NCBI RefSeq assembly: GCF_022810305.1
Contig: NZ_JALGQH010000007.1
Location: 1-64,000, forward strand
Direction: 5' to 3'
Source of the DNA: Rhodococcus sp. ARC_M6
GTDB taxonomy: Bacteria > Actinomycetota > Actinomycetes > Mycobacteriales > Mycobacteriaceae
Length of the DNA stretch: 64,000 nt
The notes below the pieces were generated by a model. That model was not told the DNA's origin and searched no databases. It worked only from the letters and a program-made list of their open reading frames with translations. Positions 27,961 to 37,136 of this stretch are shown here, piece after piece. The position numbers and the translations under genes were made by a program. Each line of letters opens with the position of its first letter. Position 1 is the first letter of the stretch.

Positions 27961-29100
27961 TCAACTGAAGCGGGCCACCAACCCTGCGCGGTCGACCTTG
28001 CCAGGTCCGCGCAGGGGGAGTGCGTCCACGATGAAGAGTTCGCGGGGCGCTGCCGTCGCATCGACGGTGCGCTGAGCATGTGCGCGTAATTCATCGAGTG
28101 TCGGCGGTGTTCCCTCGGGCACCACGACGGCCACAACCCGTTGCCCCAGACGGGGATCGCTGATACCGACGACAGCGCACTCCCTCACCGCGGGATGGTC
28201 GATCAGTGCAGCCTCGACCACCTGCGGTACAACGGTCAGGCCACCGGTCGAGATTGCTTCGTCGAGGCGCCCGCTGATGCGCAGAACGCCGTCGACCACG
28301 GATCCGGCGTCGTCGGTGCGGAACCAACCAGACTCGGCAAAAGCGGGATGGTCGGGAAGCCCGCGGTATCCCGACGCCAGCATTGGTCCGCCGAGCAACA
28401 CCCGGCCGTCGTCGATGCGGATTCTTGCGCCGGCCAACGGGATTCCGTCGTACACACACCCCCCGGCGGTCTCGCTCATGCCATAGGTGCGCACGACGGT
28501 GATGCCCGCAGCAGTGGCCTGCTCGAGAACCGGCGCCGGGGTTGCGGCACCGCCCAATAGGACTGCATCAAGAGAAGCGAGTGCTTCGACGGCGCCGGGA
28601 TTGCCGAGTGCCTTGACCAACTGGGTGGGTACCAAGGACGTGTACCGGCGCGGTCCGCTCATCGAGGAAATGGCGCCGGAAAGTGTTGCGGGAGAAAAAC
28701 CTTCGCTGACGTCGACAACTACCGGTTCGGTCTCGGCAAGCGCGCTTCGGAGCAATACCTGCATCCCGGCAATGTGATGAGGGGGCAAGACCAGCAGCCA
28801 GGAACCGGGCCCGCTCAGGCGTTCGTGGGTGGCCTCGCCGCTGGCTCGCAACGCGTCGGCGCGCAGCATTGCGCCCTTCGGGGTGCCGGTGGTGCCAGAC
28901 GTTGCGACTACCAACGAGATACCGTCTTCGATGGACTCATCGGGACGCAACGCATCGGTGAGCCTGGCGGTTTCGCGGGTATCCGCGGCCGGGACGGGGA
29001 GTACGGCGCCGTGGTTGCCGTCGAGAATCTGCGCGATCCGCGGCATGAGTCCGAGGACAGCTTCGCCCTGTGGAACCGGAAGCGTCCGAAGGGTATTCAT
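27961..29100 (-). CDS. menE: o-Succinylbenzoate-CoA ligase
   Basis: 379 residues, adenylate-forming superfamily; shorter than many acyl-CoA ligases, as usual for actinobacterial MenE. The P-loop LVVATSGTTGTPKGAML, RTYGMSETAGG and the adenylation aspartate region RTDDAG are present, and the C-terminal subdomain ends with GPGKVDRAGL carrying the catalytic lysine. It activates o-succinylbenzoate before ring closure by MenB. Start overlaps the stop of the DUF3349 gene. Confidence 0.93.
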   Translation of the reverse strand: MNTLRTLPVPQGEAVLGLMPRIAQILDGNHGAVLPVPAADTRETARLTDALRPDESIEDGISLVVATSGTTGTPKGAMLRADALRASGEATHERLSGPGSWLLVLPPHHIAGMQVLLRSALAETEPVVVDVSEGFSPATLSGAISSMSGPRRYTSLVPTQLVKALGNPGAVEALASLDAVLLGGAATPAPVLEQATAAGITVVRTYGMSETAGGCVYDGIPLAGARIRIDDGRVLLGGPMLASGYRGLPDHPAFAESGWFRTDDAGSVVDGVLRISGRLDEAISTGGLTVVPQVVEAALIDHPAVRECAVVGISDPRLGQRVVAVVVPEGTPPTLDELRAHAQRTVDATAAPRELFIVDALPLRGPGKVDRAGLVARFS

Positions 29101-29402
29101 CGTCGGTCATCCGGTTCGGCCAACGGCCAACCACCCACCGCGAGATGGCTCCGGACGCGGTCGACATCGGTTTCCAGAGGCATCTCGTTGGTGATCTTGG
29201 TGATCAGCACCTGGATATCGGTTTTCTCGATCGGGAGATCACCATCCTCGATCAACGCATCGGCGACCGCGTCGACCTCGGCTTCGGAGAGTCGGCGCGT
29301 CAGCAACGCGAACAACGGAATGTAGTCCTGTTCGGGAACACCATTGGGATAGCCGGCCCGCAACCAACCGACTATCGAGGTGAGGAAGGGCGGAAGGGCC
29401 AT
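29097..29402 (-). CDS. DUF3349 protein (first of two)
   Basis: 101 residues, mainly helical, with the family pattern WLRAGYPNGVPEQDYIPLFA near the N-terminus and a C-terminal VGGWPLAEPD. It matches the actinobacterial DUF3349 family (Rv0543c-like). Function unknown. Lies between a paralogue and menE, overlapping menE by four bases. Confidence 0.82.
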   Translation of the reverse strand: MALPPFLTSIVGWLRAGYPNGVPEQDYIPLFALLTRRLSEAEVDAVADALIEDGDLPIEKTDIQVLITKITNEMPLETDVDRVRSHLAVGGWPLAEPDDRR

Positions 29403-29406
29403 GGTG

Positions 29407-29739
29407 TCAGCTCACATCTCGAACTTCGCTGCTGATGTTGTCCTCGGTGACAGGCCACCCGCCGGCGCGCAGACGCGCGGTCACGCGGTCGACGTCCTCC
29501 TCGGACGACTCCTCGTTCAGGATCCCGGCAATGATCGCTCGGATGCTGTCGTAGTCGACGTGGCGATCCGGAACTTCGTGTGCGGACTCGATGGAAAGGG
29601 AGACGACCTGCTCGATTTCTTCATCGGTCAGACGTCGACGCAAGACGGCGAGCAGCGCAAAATGATCTTTGTCCGGGATTCCCTCGGGGTATCCCGCCCG
29701 CAGCCAGTCGAGCACACTGCGCAATGAATACTTGCTCAA
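29407..29739 (-). CDS. DUF3349 protein (second of two)
   Basis: About 110 residues from the TTG at 29739, which has a GAGG eight bases upstream and aligns with the start of its paralogue; the frame remains open to a TTG at 29793. It shares WLRAGYPEGIPDKDHFALLA and RAGGWPV with the downstream copy, so the two are a tandem duplication that has diverged. The acidic tail is unique to this copy. Confidence 0.78.
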   Translation of the reverse strand: MSKYSLRSVLDWLRAGYPEGIPDKDHFALLAVLRRRLTDEEIEQVVSLSIESAHEVPDRHVDYDSIRAIIAGILNEESSEEDVDRVTARLRAGGWPVTEDNISSEVRDVS

Positions 29740-29794
29740 ATCCTCGGCCTCGTTTTCGTTTCGGTAGTGAAGTGGGTTAGTCGTAGCACCCAAC

Positions 29795-30058
29795 TCAGAA
29801 GACGTTGATCCCGAACGTGCTGGCCAAGAAGTTCTTCATCAGCAGCAGTATCCCAGCAAAGATCGTGATGAGCACAACCGCGAAGCACAGGTAGGCGCCG
29901 GCCCTGCCCAGCGGGCTGGGTCCGTCGGTGCCGTCGGCGTTCTGCAAGCTCAGGGATTTGAGGCCGAATGCGAAGATCGCAGGCAATCCGGCTCCGAAGA
30001 GTAGGCCGACGGCAACTACCTGCCAGAGCGAACTGAGGGTATCGGTGATGAGGTGCAT
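29795..30058 (-). CDS. Small two-helix membrane protein next to pitA
   Basis: 87 residues with helices near 12-33 and 53-75, joined by a polar loop with NADGTDGPSPLGR. Equivalent to the small membrane protein (Rv0544c-like) that accompanies pitA in mycobacteria. It could be an accessory subunit of the phosphate transporter; this is inference from conserved pairing. Fifteen bases downstream of pitA. Confidence 0.75.
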   Translation of the reverse strand: MHLITDTLSSLWQVVAVGLLFGAGLPAIFAFGLKSLSLQNADGTDGPSPLGRAGAYLCFAVVLITIFAGILLLMKNFLASTFGINVF

Positions 30059-30073
30059 TCTCGTCTACCCCTT

Positions 30074-31306
30074 TCAGGAGTTGTGGGTGGTCTCGGGGGA
30101 CGGTTCGGGATCTACGACGGTGACCGCTTGATCCTCGTCCCATTCCGCCGTCACATTGGCGGCGTCTACGGGTTCTTTACGCGAACGCAGGTACATGAAT
30201 ACGGCGAACGCGATCAACGCGGTGAATACGACCAGCACGCCGGCAAGGCCGCCGATGTAATGCGCGAGTGCCCAGCAGATAGCGCCGACGATGGCCGCCG
30301 ACGGGAGAGTGATCAACCACGCTGCGCCCATGCGGCCGGCGACGCCCCAGCGGACCTCGGCGCCCTTGCGACCGAGGCCGGTTCCGAGGATGGAGCCGGT
30401 TGCGACGTGGGTCGTGGAGAGGGGGAGTCCGAGGTGGCTGGACGTCAAGATGATGGCAGCGGACGATGCTTCGGCCGCGAGTCCCTGCGGCGCCGCGATC
30501 TCGACCAGGCCCTTGCCCAATGTGCGGATGATGCGCCAGCCGCCGAGATACGTTCCCAGCGCGATGGCTACGGCGCAGGTGAACTTCACCCAGAAAGGCA
30601 TCTCCGCATCGGCGGTGATGGACCCGTGCGCGACAAGGGCCAAGAAAATGACGCCCATAGTCTTCTGGGCGTCATTGGTGCCGTGCGCAAGTGAGATCAG
30701 TGAGGCGGTGCCGACCTGGCCGAAACGGAATCCACGCTCACGCTCGTCTTCCTTGACGGAGGCCGTGATGCGGTACACGAGTTTGGTGCCGACGCCGGCG
30801 ACCAGCGCTGCGACAACAGGTGCGAGGAGTGCCGGGAAGATGACCTTGGTGGCGACGCCACCCCATTCGACTCCACCCATGCCGATGGAAGCGATTGCAG
30901 CACCGATCAATCCGCCGAACAGTGCGTGTGACGAGCTCGACGGCAAGCCCAGCAGCCACGTCGCGAGGTTCCAGATGATGCCGCCGACGAGGCCGGCGAA
31001 AACAATCAGCAGCAGGTCTTGCCCGCTGACGGTGTTGAGATTGACGACGCCCTTCGCGACAGTCGCTGCAACTTCGACCGACAGGAAGGCACCGACCAAA
31101 TTGAGTATGGCGGAGAGTGTGACCGCGACCTTCGGTTTGAGTGCGCCGGTGGCAATGGATGTGGCCATTGCATTGCCGGTGTCGTGAAAACCGTTCGTGA
31201 AATCGAACGCGAGGGCGGTGACAACTACCACCAGGAGGATTACGAGCTCTGCGGTCACAACGTGAATTGTGCGTATCGAACGCGTAAATGTACAGCGAAC
31301 AGTCAT
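30074..31306 (-). CDS. pitA: Low-affinity inorganic phosphate transporter
   Basis: 410 residues, about ten membrane helices, PiT family. The duplicated signature is visible as FDFTNGFHDTGNAMATSIATG near the N-terminus and SLAHGTNDAQKTMG in the second half. It moves metal-phosphate with protons. An AAGGTG nine bases upstream supports the ATG at 31306; the GTG at 31258 would give the usual family N-terminus. Likely head of the pitA-DUF3349-menE transcript. Confidence 0.92.
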   Translation of the reverse strand: MTVRCTFTRSIRTIHVVTAELVILLVVVVTALAFDFTNGFHDTGNAMATSIATGALKPKVAVTLSAILNLVGAFLSVEVAATVAKGVVNLNTVSGQDLLLIVFAGLVGGIIWNLATWLLGLPSSSSHALFGGLIGAAIASIGMGGVEWGGVATKVIFPALLAPVVAALVAGVGTKLVYRITASVKEDERERGFRFGQVGTASLISLAHGTNDAQKTMGVIFLALVAHGSITADAEMPFWVKFTCAVAIALGTYLGGWRIIRTLGKGLVEIAAPQGLAAEASSAAIILTSSHLGLPLSTTHVATGSILGTGLGRKGAEVRWGVAGRMGAAWLITLPSAAIVGAICWALAHYIGGLAGVLVVFTALIAFAVFMYLRSRKEPVDAANVTAEWDEDQAVTVVDPEPSPETTHNS

Positions 31307-31520
31307 GGGGTAGATCACCTTGCGGGCGCCCCGCGGTCCTTGTGCTGCAGCACTGCAGTTGAGGACGTGTTCAGCCGCACCTTAATGGCTCATTGTGTTG
31401 CGTCTCACTTTTTTATCTCACCCATCGGGAAAACACATTTCGTCGTTCTCGAACGCTGATTTCCTACGCCTCTGAGTGCAACTGCTGTGCAGTGCCGTCC
31501 GTGAGAAGGAGAACCTCGTA

Positions 31521-32945
31521 GTGAAGTCCAACAAGACCGCGAAGCTGGTCGTGGCGCTAGCTGCCGTCGCAGCATTGGTGTCCGCATGTTCCGGAGATCG
31601 TGGTGAGGATCCGTCGGCGACGTCGACTGGTGGATCCGGTACGACTGCCAATGCAGCGTCGAGCAGTTCTGATGCAAAGTTCGGAACCCTCAATTCCCCG
31701 TGCGGCGCCGGAGACGCGAAGGGCGCGACGGATCAGGGTGTCAGCGACACCGAGATCAAGATCGGATTCGGCGACGACCGCGGCTACGTGAAGTCGCCTG
31801 GTCTGAACAAGGAAATGAGCGACGCGGTCGGCGCTCTCATCTCGTGGTGCAACGATCAGGGCGGCATCAACGGCCGCAAGGTTGTCGGGACCGACTACGA
31901 CGCCGCGATGACGCAGGCCAACTCGGTCATGCAGGAAGCGTGTGCGAGCCAGTTCATGATGGTCGGCCACGGCTTCGCGATGGACCAGACCGCAGAGCAG
32001 ACCCGTGTCGCGTGCAACATGGTTGCCGTTCCCGGCTTCACTGTGTCACCTGATGCAACCAATGGACCGATGACGTTCCAAGGTGTGCCGATGCCCGTCG
32101 ACTACTCCAACGCTGCAGCGTGGTTCCAGATGGCCGAGATGCATCCCGATCTGCTGGGGGACTTCGACGTCGTCAACAGCACGATGCCGTCGATCATCGC
32201 CTCTACTACCAAGACGCGTTCGATGGCCGCGGCTGCGGGCTTCAAGCTCAAGGATTGCGGCGTCACGCTGAACTACGAGGGTGAATCCAGCTACGTCCCG
32301 TTTGCCGAGAAGTTCAAGGAATGCGGAGTCAAGGGCATTTGGACGTCCCGCTCGGCAAGCCCGCCGGAACTGAACTTCGTCAAGGCGCTCGATCAGGTCG
32401 GCATCGATCCGATCTTCTTCGGTGAGGCCACCTGGTATGGCGAATCCGTCTCGGCATGGAACAAGGACACCGGACTGCTCGACAATCTCAACGCGGACAT
32501 GGTTTTCCAGATGCTCGAGAATTCGGACAAGGTTCCGGCTGTGAAGAAGTACTCCGATCTGGTTTCTGCGAGCGGTGGCAAGACTGCATTGCTCGGTATG
32601 CAGGCTGCATCGTCGTTCCTGCTGTGGGCCACCGCGGCGAACGAGTGCGGCAGTGACCTCACGCGTCAGTGCATGGTCAACGAATTGTCGTCGATCCATG
32701 ACTGGGACGGCGGCGGATTGCACGCCGTAACAGATCCGGGTAAGAACATGCCGACGACCTGCGGTCTGATGACAGAACTGACGGGTGACACCTACTCACA
32801 GGTATTCCCCACTGCGACTGGTGAGTTCAAGTGCGACCCCAAGTACCTGGTCGCCAACGACAAGAGTATCTGGGGCACCGAACTGGGCGCCGATCGCATC
32901 TCCACGAAGTACCAGAACGCGAATGTGATCAAGCCGCAGTCTTGA
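31521..32945 (+). CDS. Liv-type ABC importer 2, substrate-binding lipoprotein
   Basis: 474 residues from the GTG at 31521, chosen for the GAAGGAG about ten bases upstream; the frame extends to 31476. The signal peptide ends in lipobox VSAC (Cys about 23), then a Ser/Thr/Gly linker and a type I binding fold with SWCNDQGGINGRKVVGTDYD. It is clearly longer than the first importer's binding protein and little like it, so a different ligand is probable. A 10-bp hairpin separates it from the permease gene. Confidence 0.87.
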   Translation: MKSNKTAKLVVALAAVAALVSACSGDRGEDPSATSTGGSGTTANAASSSSDAKFGTLNSPCGAGDAKGATDQGVSDTEIKIGFGDDRGYVKSPGLNKEMSDAVGALISWCNDQGGINGRKVVGTDYDAAMTQANSVMQEACASQFMMVGHGFAMDQTAEQTRVACNMVAVPGFTVSPDATNGPMTFQGVPMPVDYSNAAAWFQMAEMHPDLLGDFDVVNSTMPSIIASTTKTRSMAAAAGFKLKDCGVTLNYEGESSYVPFAEKFKECGVKGIWTSRSASPPELNFVKALDQVGIDPIFFGEATWYGESVSAWNKDTGLLDNLNADMVFQMLENSDKVPAVKKYSDLVSASGGKTALLGMQAASSFLLWATAANECGSDLTRQCMVNELSSIHDWDGGGLHAVTDPGKNMPTTCGLMTELTGDTYSQVFPTATGEFKCDPKYLVANDKSIWGTELGADRISTKYQNANVIKPQS

Positions 32946-32967
32946 TCCACCTGATTCATCTGATGTC

Positions 32968-33008
32968 GGTGGCGCGCACTGTGTGCCTTGTGTGCGCGGC
33001 GCGCCACC
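32968..33008 (+). promoter_or_regulatory. Intercistronic hairpin between binding protein and permease
   Basis: A perfect 10-bp GC-rich stem (32968-32977 with 32999-33008) encloses a 21-base loop. It sits 22 bases after the binding-protein stop and 25 before the permease start. Such hairpins often protect or partly terminate the upstream mRNA, so the binding protein is made in excess over the permease. Confidence 0.5.
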
Positions 33009-33033
33009 TGTCATCCCCTAACGAGGGTTCACC

Positions 33034-35286
33034 TTGAACACTTTTGTCACCTTCACGATCCTGGGCCTGGTCCTGGGATCGGTGTACGCGATCGCCGCCT
33101 CCGGGCTGGTACTTACGTACAACACGTCCGGCATTTTCAATTTCGCGCACGGTGCTCAGGCGATGCTCGGCGCATTCATCTACTGGCAGTTGCGGTACGG
33201 CTGGGAACTTCCGACCGTGGTTGCGCTGCTCATTTCACTTGGGCTGGTCGGACCCTTGATGGGTTTGGGCCTGTACGTGTTGATCATGAAAGGCCTCCGT
33301 GACACAGCGGAAGTCACGAAAATTGTTGTCACGGTATCGATTCTGCTCGGAATGCTCTCCATCTCGCACTGGTTCTGGCATCCCGAGAAGGCCCGCACGA
33401 TGAACATGTTCTTCGGTGACCAATCGAAGTTCAGCGTCTTCGGCGCCAATATCCGCTACCACGAACTGATCTGCATCCTCGTCGCCATCGCCATTGCTGT
33501 GGGTCTGCGGATCCTCTTCACCCGCACCCGTGCCGGGGTCGCGATGCGCGGCGTCGTCGACGATCCGGATCTGCTACGCCTCAACGGTCACAACCCGGAG
33601 CGTCTCGCCGCCTTGTCGTGGGCGATGGGTTCGACGCTGGCCGTCCTCGCCGGTATTCTGATCACCCCGATCAGTGGCGGCACCCTCGAAGCGAACATGT
33701 TGACGCTCTTGGTGATCGATGCATTCGCCGCAGCGATGTTCGGCCGGTTGCGCAGTATCCCGCGGACCTTCGTCGGCGCTGTGGTTCTCGGTTTGGCCGG
33801 CACCTACGTGTTGGCGTATTTCCCGACGAGTTGGTCGTGGACGTCGAACTTCCGGGTGTCCCTGCCGATGATCGCGCTCTTCGTGGTGTTGATCGTGCTG
33901 CCGCAGGACCGGTTGCGCGGTGCGGTGACCCGTACCCGCGAGCGGTATCACGTGCCGACGGTCCGCAAGGCCGTCGTCTGGGGTGTCGCGCTGATCGTCA
34001 TCGTGTACCTGCTGCGTCTGCTGATGGTGACGTCCGCGATCACCACCTTGACGATCGGTATGACGTTCGCGATCATCGCGCTCTCACTAACTCTGCTCAC
34101 CGGCTATGCGGGTGAATTGAACTTGGCACCGGTCTCTTTCGGAGCCATCGCTACCATCGTCGCGTTCCACTTCGGTATCTCCGGTACCGGGTTGGCGGCG
34201 CATCTGAACCTGTGGGGCATCATCATCGGCGTCCTCGTCACGGCCGTTATCGGCGGAATCGTGGCGCTGCCGGCGCTGCGTCTGCGTGGGTTGTATCTCG
34301 CGCTTGCGACCATGGCATTCGGAGTGTTCCTCTCCAACATGGTCCTTCGTGACACCACCCAGCATGAGCTGTTCGGCGTCCGGTACACACTGTTCAAGGA
34401 CGGCAATATCGCGTTGCCGCCGCTCAAGGTCGGACCGCTCGATCTGAGCAATGACACGGTGTTCCTGATGACGGTCACCGCCCTGTTCTCCGTGTTGGGT
34501 GTCAGTGTGATTGCGTTGCGCAACAGCGGTTACGGCCGCCGCCTCGCGGCGATGAAGGACAGCCCGGCCGGATCGGCGATGCTCGGTCAGCCCTTGGTGC
34601 GGCTCAAGCTCAGCGTCTTCATGATCTCCTCCGGTATCGCCGGGTTGGGTGGCATGCTGATGTCGAGCGCGATGGGATCCGTCTCGGGTGAGAATTTCGC
34701 GATCATCGTCAGCCTCTCGCTGCTGATGCTGACCGTCGTCGCCGGAATCGGCTACGTCACTGGGGCGTTGTTCGGCGGTTTGATGGCGGGCATCGGTTTT
34801 GCCGTCATCATGGTCTCGTTCACCAATCTTGCGTCGGCTCAGCCTGAGCTAGAGGGTATGTGGCTGCTGCTGGGCAACATTGCGGCAGTGAGCCCCGCGT
34901 TGATCGGCATCGGTGTGGGTGCGAATCCCAGTGGCACCGTTCACCAGGTGGTCGAAGGGTATCGACGTTTGATGAACGCGAAGCCGGTGCTCTGCGGCGG
35001 CGGCGTGCTGATCGCGGTGACCTATGTGCTGGCATTAACCGGGGTGCTCGGGAACTGGTGGTTTGCATCCATCACCATCGCGGTGGTGTTCATGTTGCCG
35101 GTGATCGGTGAAATGGTCATGCCCAGTGCGGTGCTCACACCGGAAGAGTTGGCCGCCAAGGCAACTCTGGTTCCTGAGGAGGTCGGGATCGACGTGCCCT
35201 ACAGCCCTGAAATCCGTGACGAACTCGATCGTGAACTCGGCATCGACCTCGTCAAGTCGGAAAAGGAGTTGGTCACACATGGCTGA
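33034..35286 (+). CDS. Liv-type importer 2, fused LivH-LivM permease
   Basis: 750 residues: LivH-type half (about 1-290), LivM-type half (about 310-640), then extra membrane helices and an acidic cytoplasmic tail of about 50 residues. The TTG start is supported by the AGGG upstream and by alignment with residue 1 of the other importer's permease (ILGLxxGSxYA after eight residues). Unlike that protein it lacks a fused ATPase. The stop overlaps the start of livG by eight bases. Confidence 0.9.
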   Translation: MNTFVTFTILGLVLGSVYAIAASGLVLTYNTSGIFNFAHGAQAMLGAFIYWQLRYGWELPTVVALLISLGLVGPLMGLGLYVLIMKGLRDTAEVTKIVVTVSILLGMLSISHWFWHPEKARTMNMFFGDQSKFSVFGANIRYHELICILVAIAIAVGLRILFTRTRAGVAMRGVVDDPDLLRLNGHNPERLAALSWAMGSTLAVLAGILITPISGGTLEANMLTLLVIDAFAAAMFGRLRSIPRTFVGAVVLGLAGTYVLAYFPTSWSWTSNFRVSLPMIALFVVLIVLPQDRLRGAVTRTRERYHVPTVRKAVVWGVALIVIVYLLRLLMVTSAITTLTIGMTFAIIALSLTLLTGYAGELNLAPVSFGAIATIVAFHFGISGTGLAAHLNLWGIIIGVLVTAVIGGIVALPALRLRGLYLALATMAFGVFLSNMVLRDTTQHELFGVRYTLFKDGNIALPPLKVGPLDLSNDTVFLMTVTALFSVLGVSVIALRNSGYGRRLAAMKDSPAGSAMLGQPLVRLKLSVFMISSGIAGLGGMLMSSAMGSVSGENFAIIVSLSLLMLTVVAGIGYVTGALFGGLMAGIGFAVIMVSFTNLASAQPELEGMWLLLGNIAAVSPALIGIGVGANPSGTVHQVVEGYRRLMNAKPVLCGGGVLIAVTYVLALTGVLGNWWFASITIAVVFMLPVIGEMVMPSAVLTPEELAAKATLVPEEVGIDVPYSPEIRDELDRELGIDLVKSEKELVTHG

Positions 35287-36022
35287 GGTGCCATTGCTCG
35301 AGACCCGGGGCATCACTGTGCGTTTCGGCGGCCACGTCGCAGTCAAGGACGTCTCGCTGACCGTGGCCCCGGGCACCGTGACGGGTCTGATCGGGCCGAA
35401 CGGTGCCGGGAAGACAACACTGTTCAATACCGTCACCGGGTTGCAGAAACCCACCTCCGGTCAGGTGTTCCTCGATGGTGTGGATGTGACGAAACTGGCT
35501 CCGCACAAGCGCGCGAACCAGGGTCTGGCACGTACATTCCAGCGACTGGAGTTGTTCGTCTCGCTCTCGGTGCGTGACAACCTGCGCGTGGCCGGTGATA
35601 TTCACAAGGCGAACAGTCGAAACAAGATCGACGTCGACGCCGAAACGGATCGGCTGCTCGAGTTGACCGGACTCACCGATGTGGCGCACAAGGATGTGTC
35701 CGATATCCCCACCGGCCGTGCCCGTGTCGTGGAGGTGGCGCGTGCGTTGATGACGAATCCGCGGATTCTGCTTCTGGACGAGCCTGCATCGGGTCAGACG
35801 GAGCAGGAGACCGAGGTGTTCGCAACGATGCTCACCGACCTCGCGGCCGGGGGTCTCGGAATTTGTTTGGTGGAGCACGATATTCCGTTGGTGATGAAGG
35901 TGTGCTCGACGATCCACGTGCTCGACTACGGAGCCGTGTTGGCTTCGGGTTCTCCGGAGAAGATCCGGACCGATCCCGCGGTCATCGCCGCATATATCGG
36001 CACCGAGGAGGAAGCAGTATGA
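35279..36022 (+). CDS. Liv-type importer 2, ATP-binding protein LivG
   Basis: 247 residues. Walker A GPNGAGKTT and Walker B ILLLDEPASGQ are intact. The ABC signature is unusual: DIPTGRARVVEVARAL replaces the LSxGQ-type sequence, and the D-loop reads SGQTEQE instead of AGLN. The helical region TFQRLELFVSLSVRDN is standard for LivG. Translation is coupled to the permease and to livF. Confidence 0.9.
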   Translation: MAEVPLLETRGITVRFGGHVAVKDVSLTVAPGTVTGLIGPNGAGKTTLFNTVTGLQKPTSGQVFLDGVDVTKLAPHKRANQGLARTFQRLELFVSLSVRDNLRVAGDIHKANSRNKIDVDAETDRLLELTGLTDVAHKDVSDIPTGRARVVEVARALMTNPRILLLDEPASGQTEQETEVFATMLTDLAAGGLGICLVEHDIPLVMKVCSTIHVLDYGAVLASGSPEKIRTDPAVIAAYIGTEEEAV

Positions 36023-36762
36023 CCGCAGCAATGATCGATACAACTGCGACCGAGGCAACCCGCGCGGAGCCGTTGCTCGAATTATCTGGTGTGCGTGCCG
36101 GTTACGGATCCATCGAGGTTCTGCACGGGGTGGATCTGGTTCTCGAGCCCGGTGCCGTGGTGGCATTGCTCGGTCCGAACGGCGGCGGTAAGACCTCGAC
36201 CTTGAAGATCTGCTCCGGGATTCTGCCGGTTACGCGCGGGGAGTTCAAGCTCGCCGGCCGGGTGGTCAACGGTATCGAGGCGTCGGAGTTGGCTCGTCTG
36301 GGTGTGTGCGCCGTCCCGGAAGGTCGGGGGATTTTCGCGAACCTGTCGGTGCGTGAAAACCTGTGGATTGCAACCGGAACCGGGGCCTCGCTCGCCGAGC
36401 TGGAAGAGGTTGCGTACTCGAGGTTTCCGATTCTGGGGGAGCGTCGCAGTCAGTTGGCGGGCTCGATGTCCGGCGGTGAGCAGCAGATGCTCGCGCTGTC
36501 CCGGGCGTTGGGGACGAGCCCGACCGTGCTGTTGCTCGACGAACTGTCGATGGGCCTCGCCCCTCGGATCGTTTCGCAGATGTACGACGTGGTGGGTTCG
36601 CTTGCCGCTGAGGGTATTTCCATTCTGGTGGCTGAGCAGTTCGCTCGCGCTGTATTGCCGATCGCGACCTCTGCAGCATTGATGTTGCAGGGTCGTGTGG
36701 TGCGTACCGGAACTCCCCACGATATCGAAGAAGAACTTTCTACCAGTTACCTAGGAGGATGA
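36019..36762 (+). CDS. Liv-type importer 2, ATP-binding protein LivF
   Basis: 247 residues with a variant Walker A GPNGGGKTS, a normal signature MSGGEQQMLALSRAL and LLLDELSMGLAPRI. About 15 extra residues rich in Thr/Ala precede the fold. Overlaps livG by four bases. Completes the pair of ATPases for the fused permease. Confidence 0.9.
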   Translation: MTAAMIDTTATEATRAEPLLELSGVRAGYGSIEVLHGVDLVLEPGAVVALLGPNGGGKTSTLKICSGILPVTRGEFKLAGRVVNGIEASELARLGVCAVPEGRGIFANLSVRENLWIATGTGASLAELEEVAYSRFPILGERRSQLAGSMSGGEQQMLALSRALGTSPTVLLLDELSMGLAPRIVSQMYDVVGSLAAEGISILVAEQFARAVLPIATSAALMLQGRVVRTGTPHDIEEELSTSYLGG

Positions 36763-36764
36763 CG

Positions 36765-37124
36765 ATGACAACTGTTGCTGAAGATCGGCGTAGCGAGTTC
36801 AAGAAGAACATCGCAGAGTTGAAGCTCGACAAGGGACAGTCGGGTGGCGACGCGAAAATGCTGTTCGGTGGCCTGATCCTGATGGTTGTGGGTGTGGTTG
36901 GCGCTTTTGTCGTCTACATTTCGTCGTTGGCGGAGTCGGATTTGCGGAACATCGCGTCCTATCAGATTCTGGCCGTCGCGTTTTTGGCTCTCGCGGTGAT
37001 CGGTGGGGCGTTGTTCGTTGCGGCGTCGGTGGCAAAGGTGTTGCGGCTGTGGTTGGTTCGGCAGTTGCTGGAGGGTCAGGCGCAGGTTGATCAGATCGCT
37101 CAGGCTCTGAACTCTCGCATCTGA
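36765..37124 (+). CDS. Small membrane protein at the end of the Liv importer 2 operon
   Basis: 119 residues. The AGGAGG at 36753-36758 is six bases before the ATG at 36765 and touches the ATG at 36759, so the later start is used. A charged N-terminus is followed by two helices (about 32-53 and 66-89) and an amphipathic C-terminus. No family recognised. Its place directly after livF suggests an accessory part of the importer. Confidence 0.7.
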   Translation: MTTVAEDRRSEFKKNIAELKLDKGQSGGDAKMLFGGLILMVVGVVGAFVVYISSLAESDLRNIASYQILAVAFLALAVIGGALFVAASVAKVLRLWLVRQLLEGQAQVDQIAQALNSRI

Positions 37125-37136
37125 GTGTTGACATGA

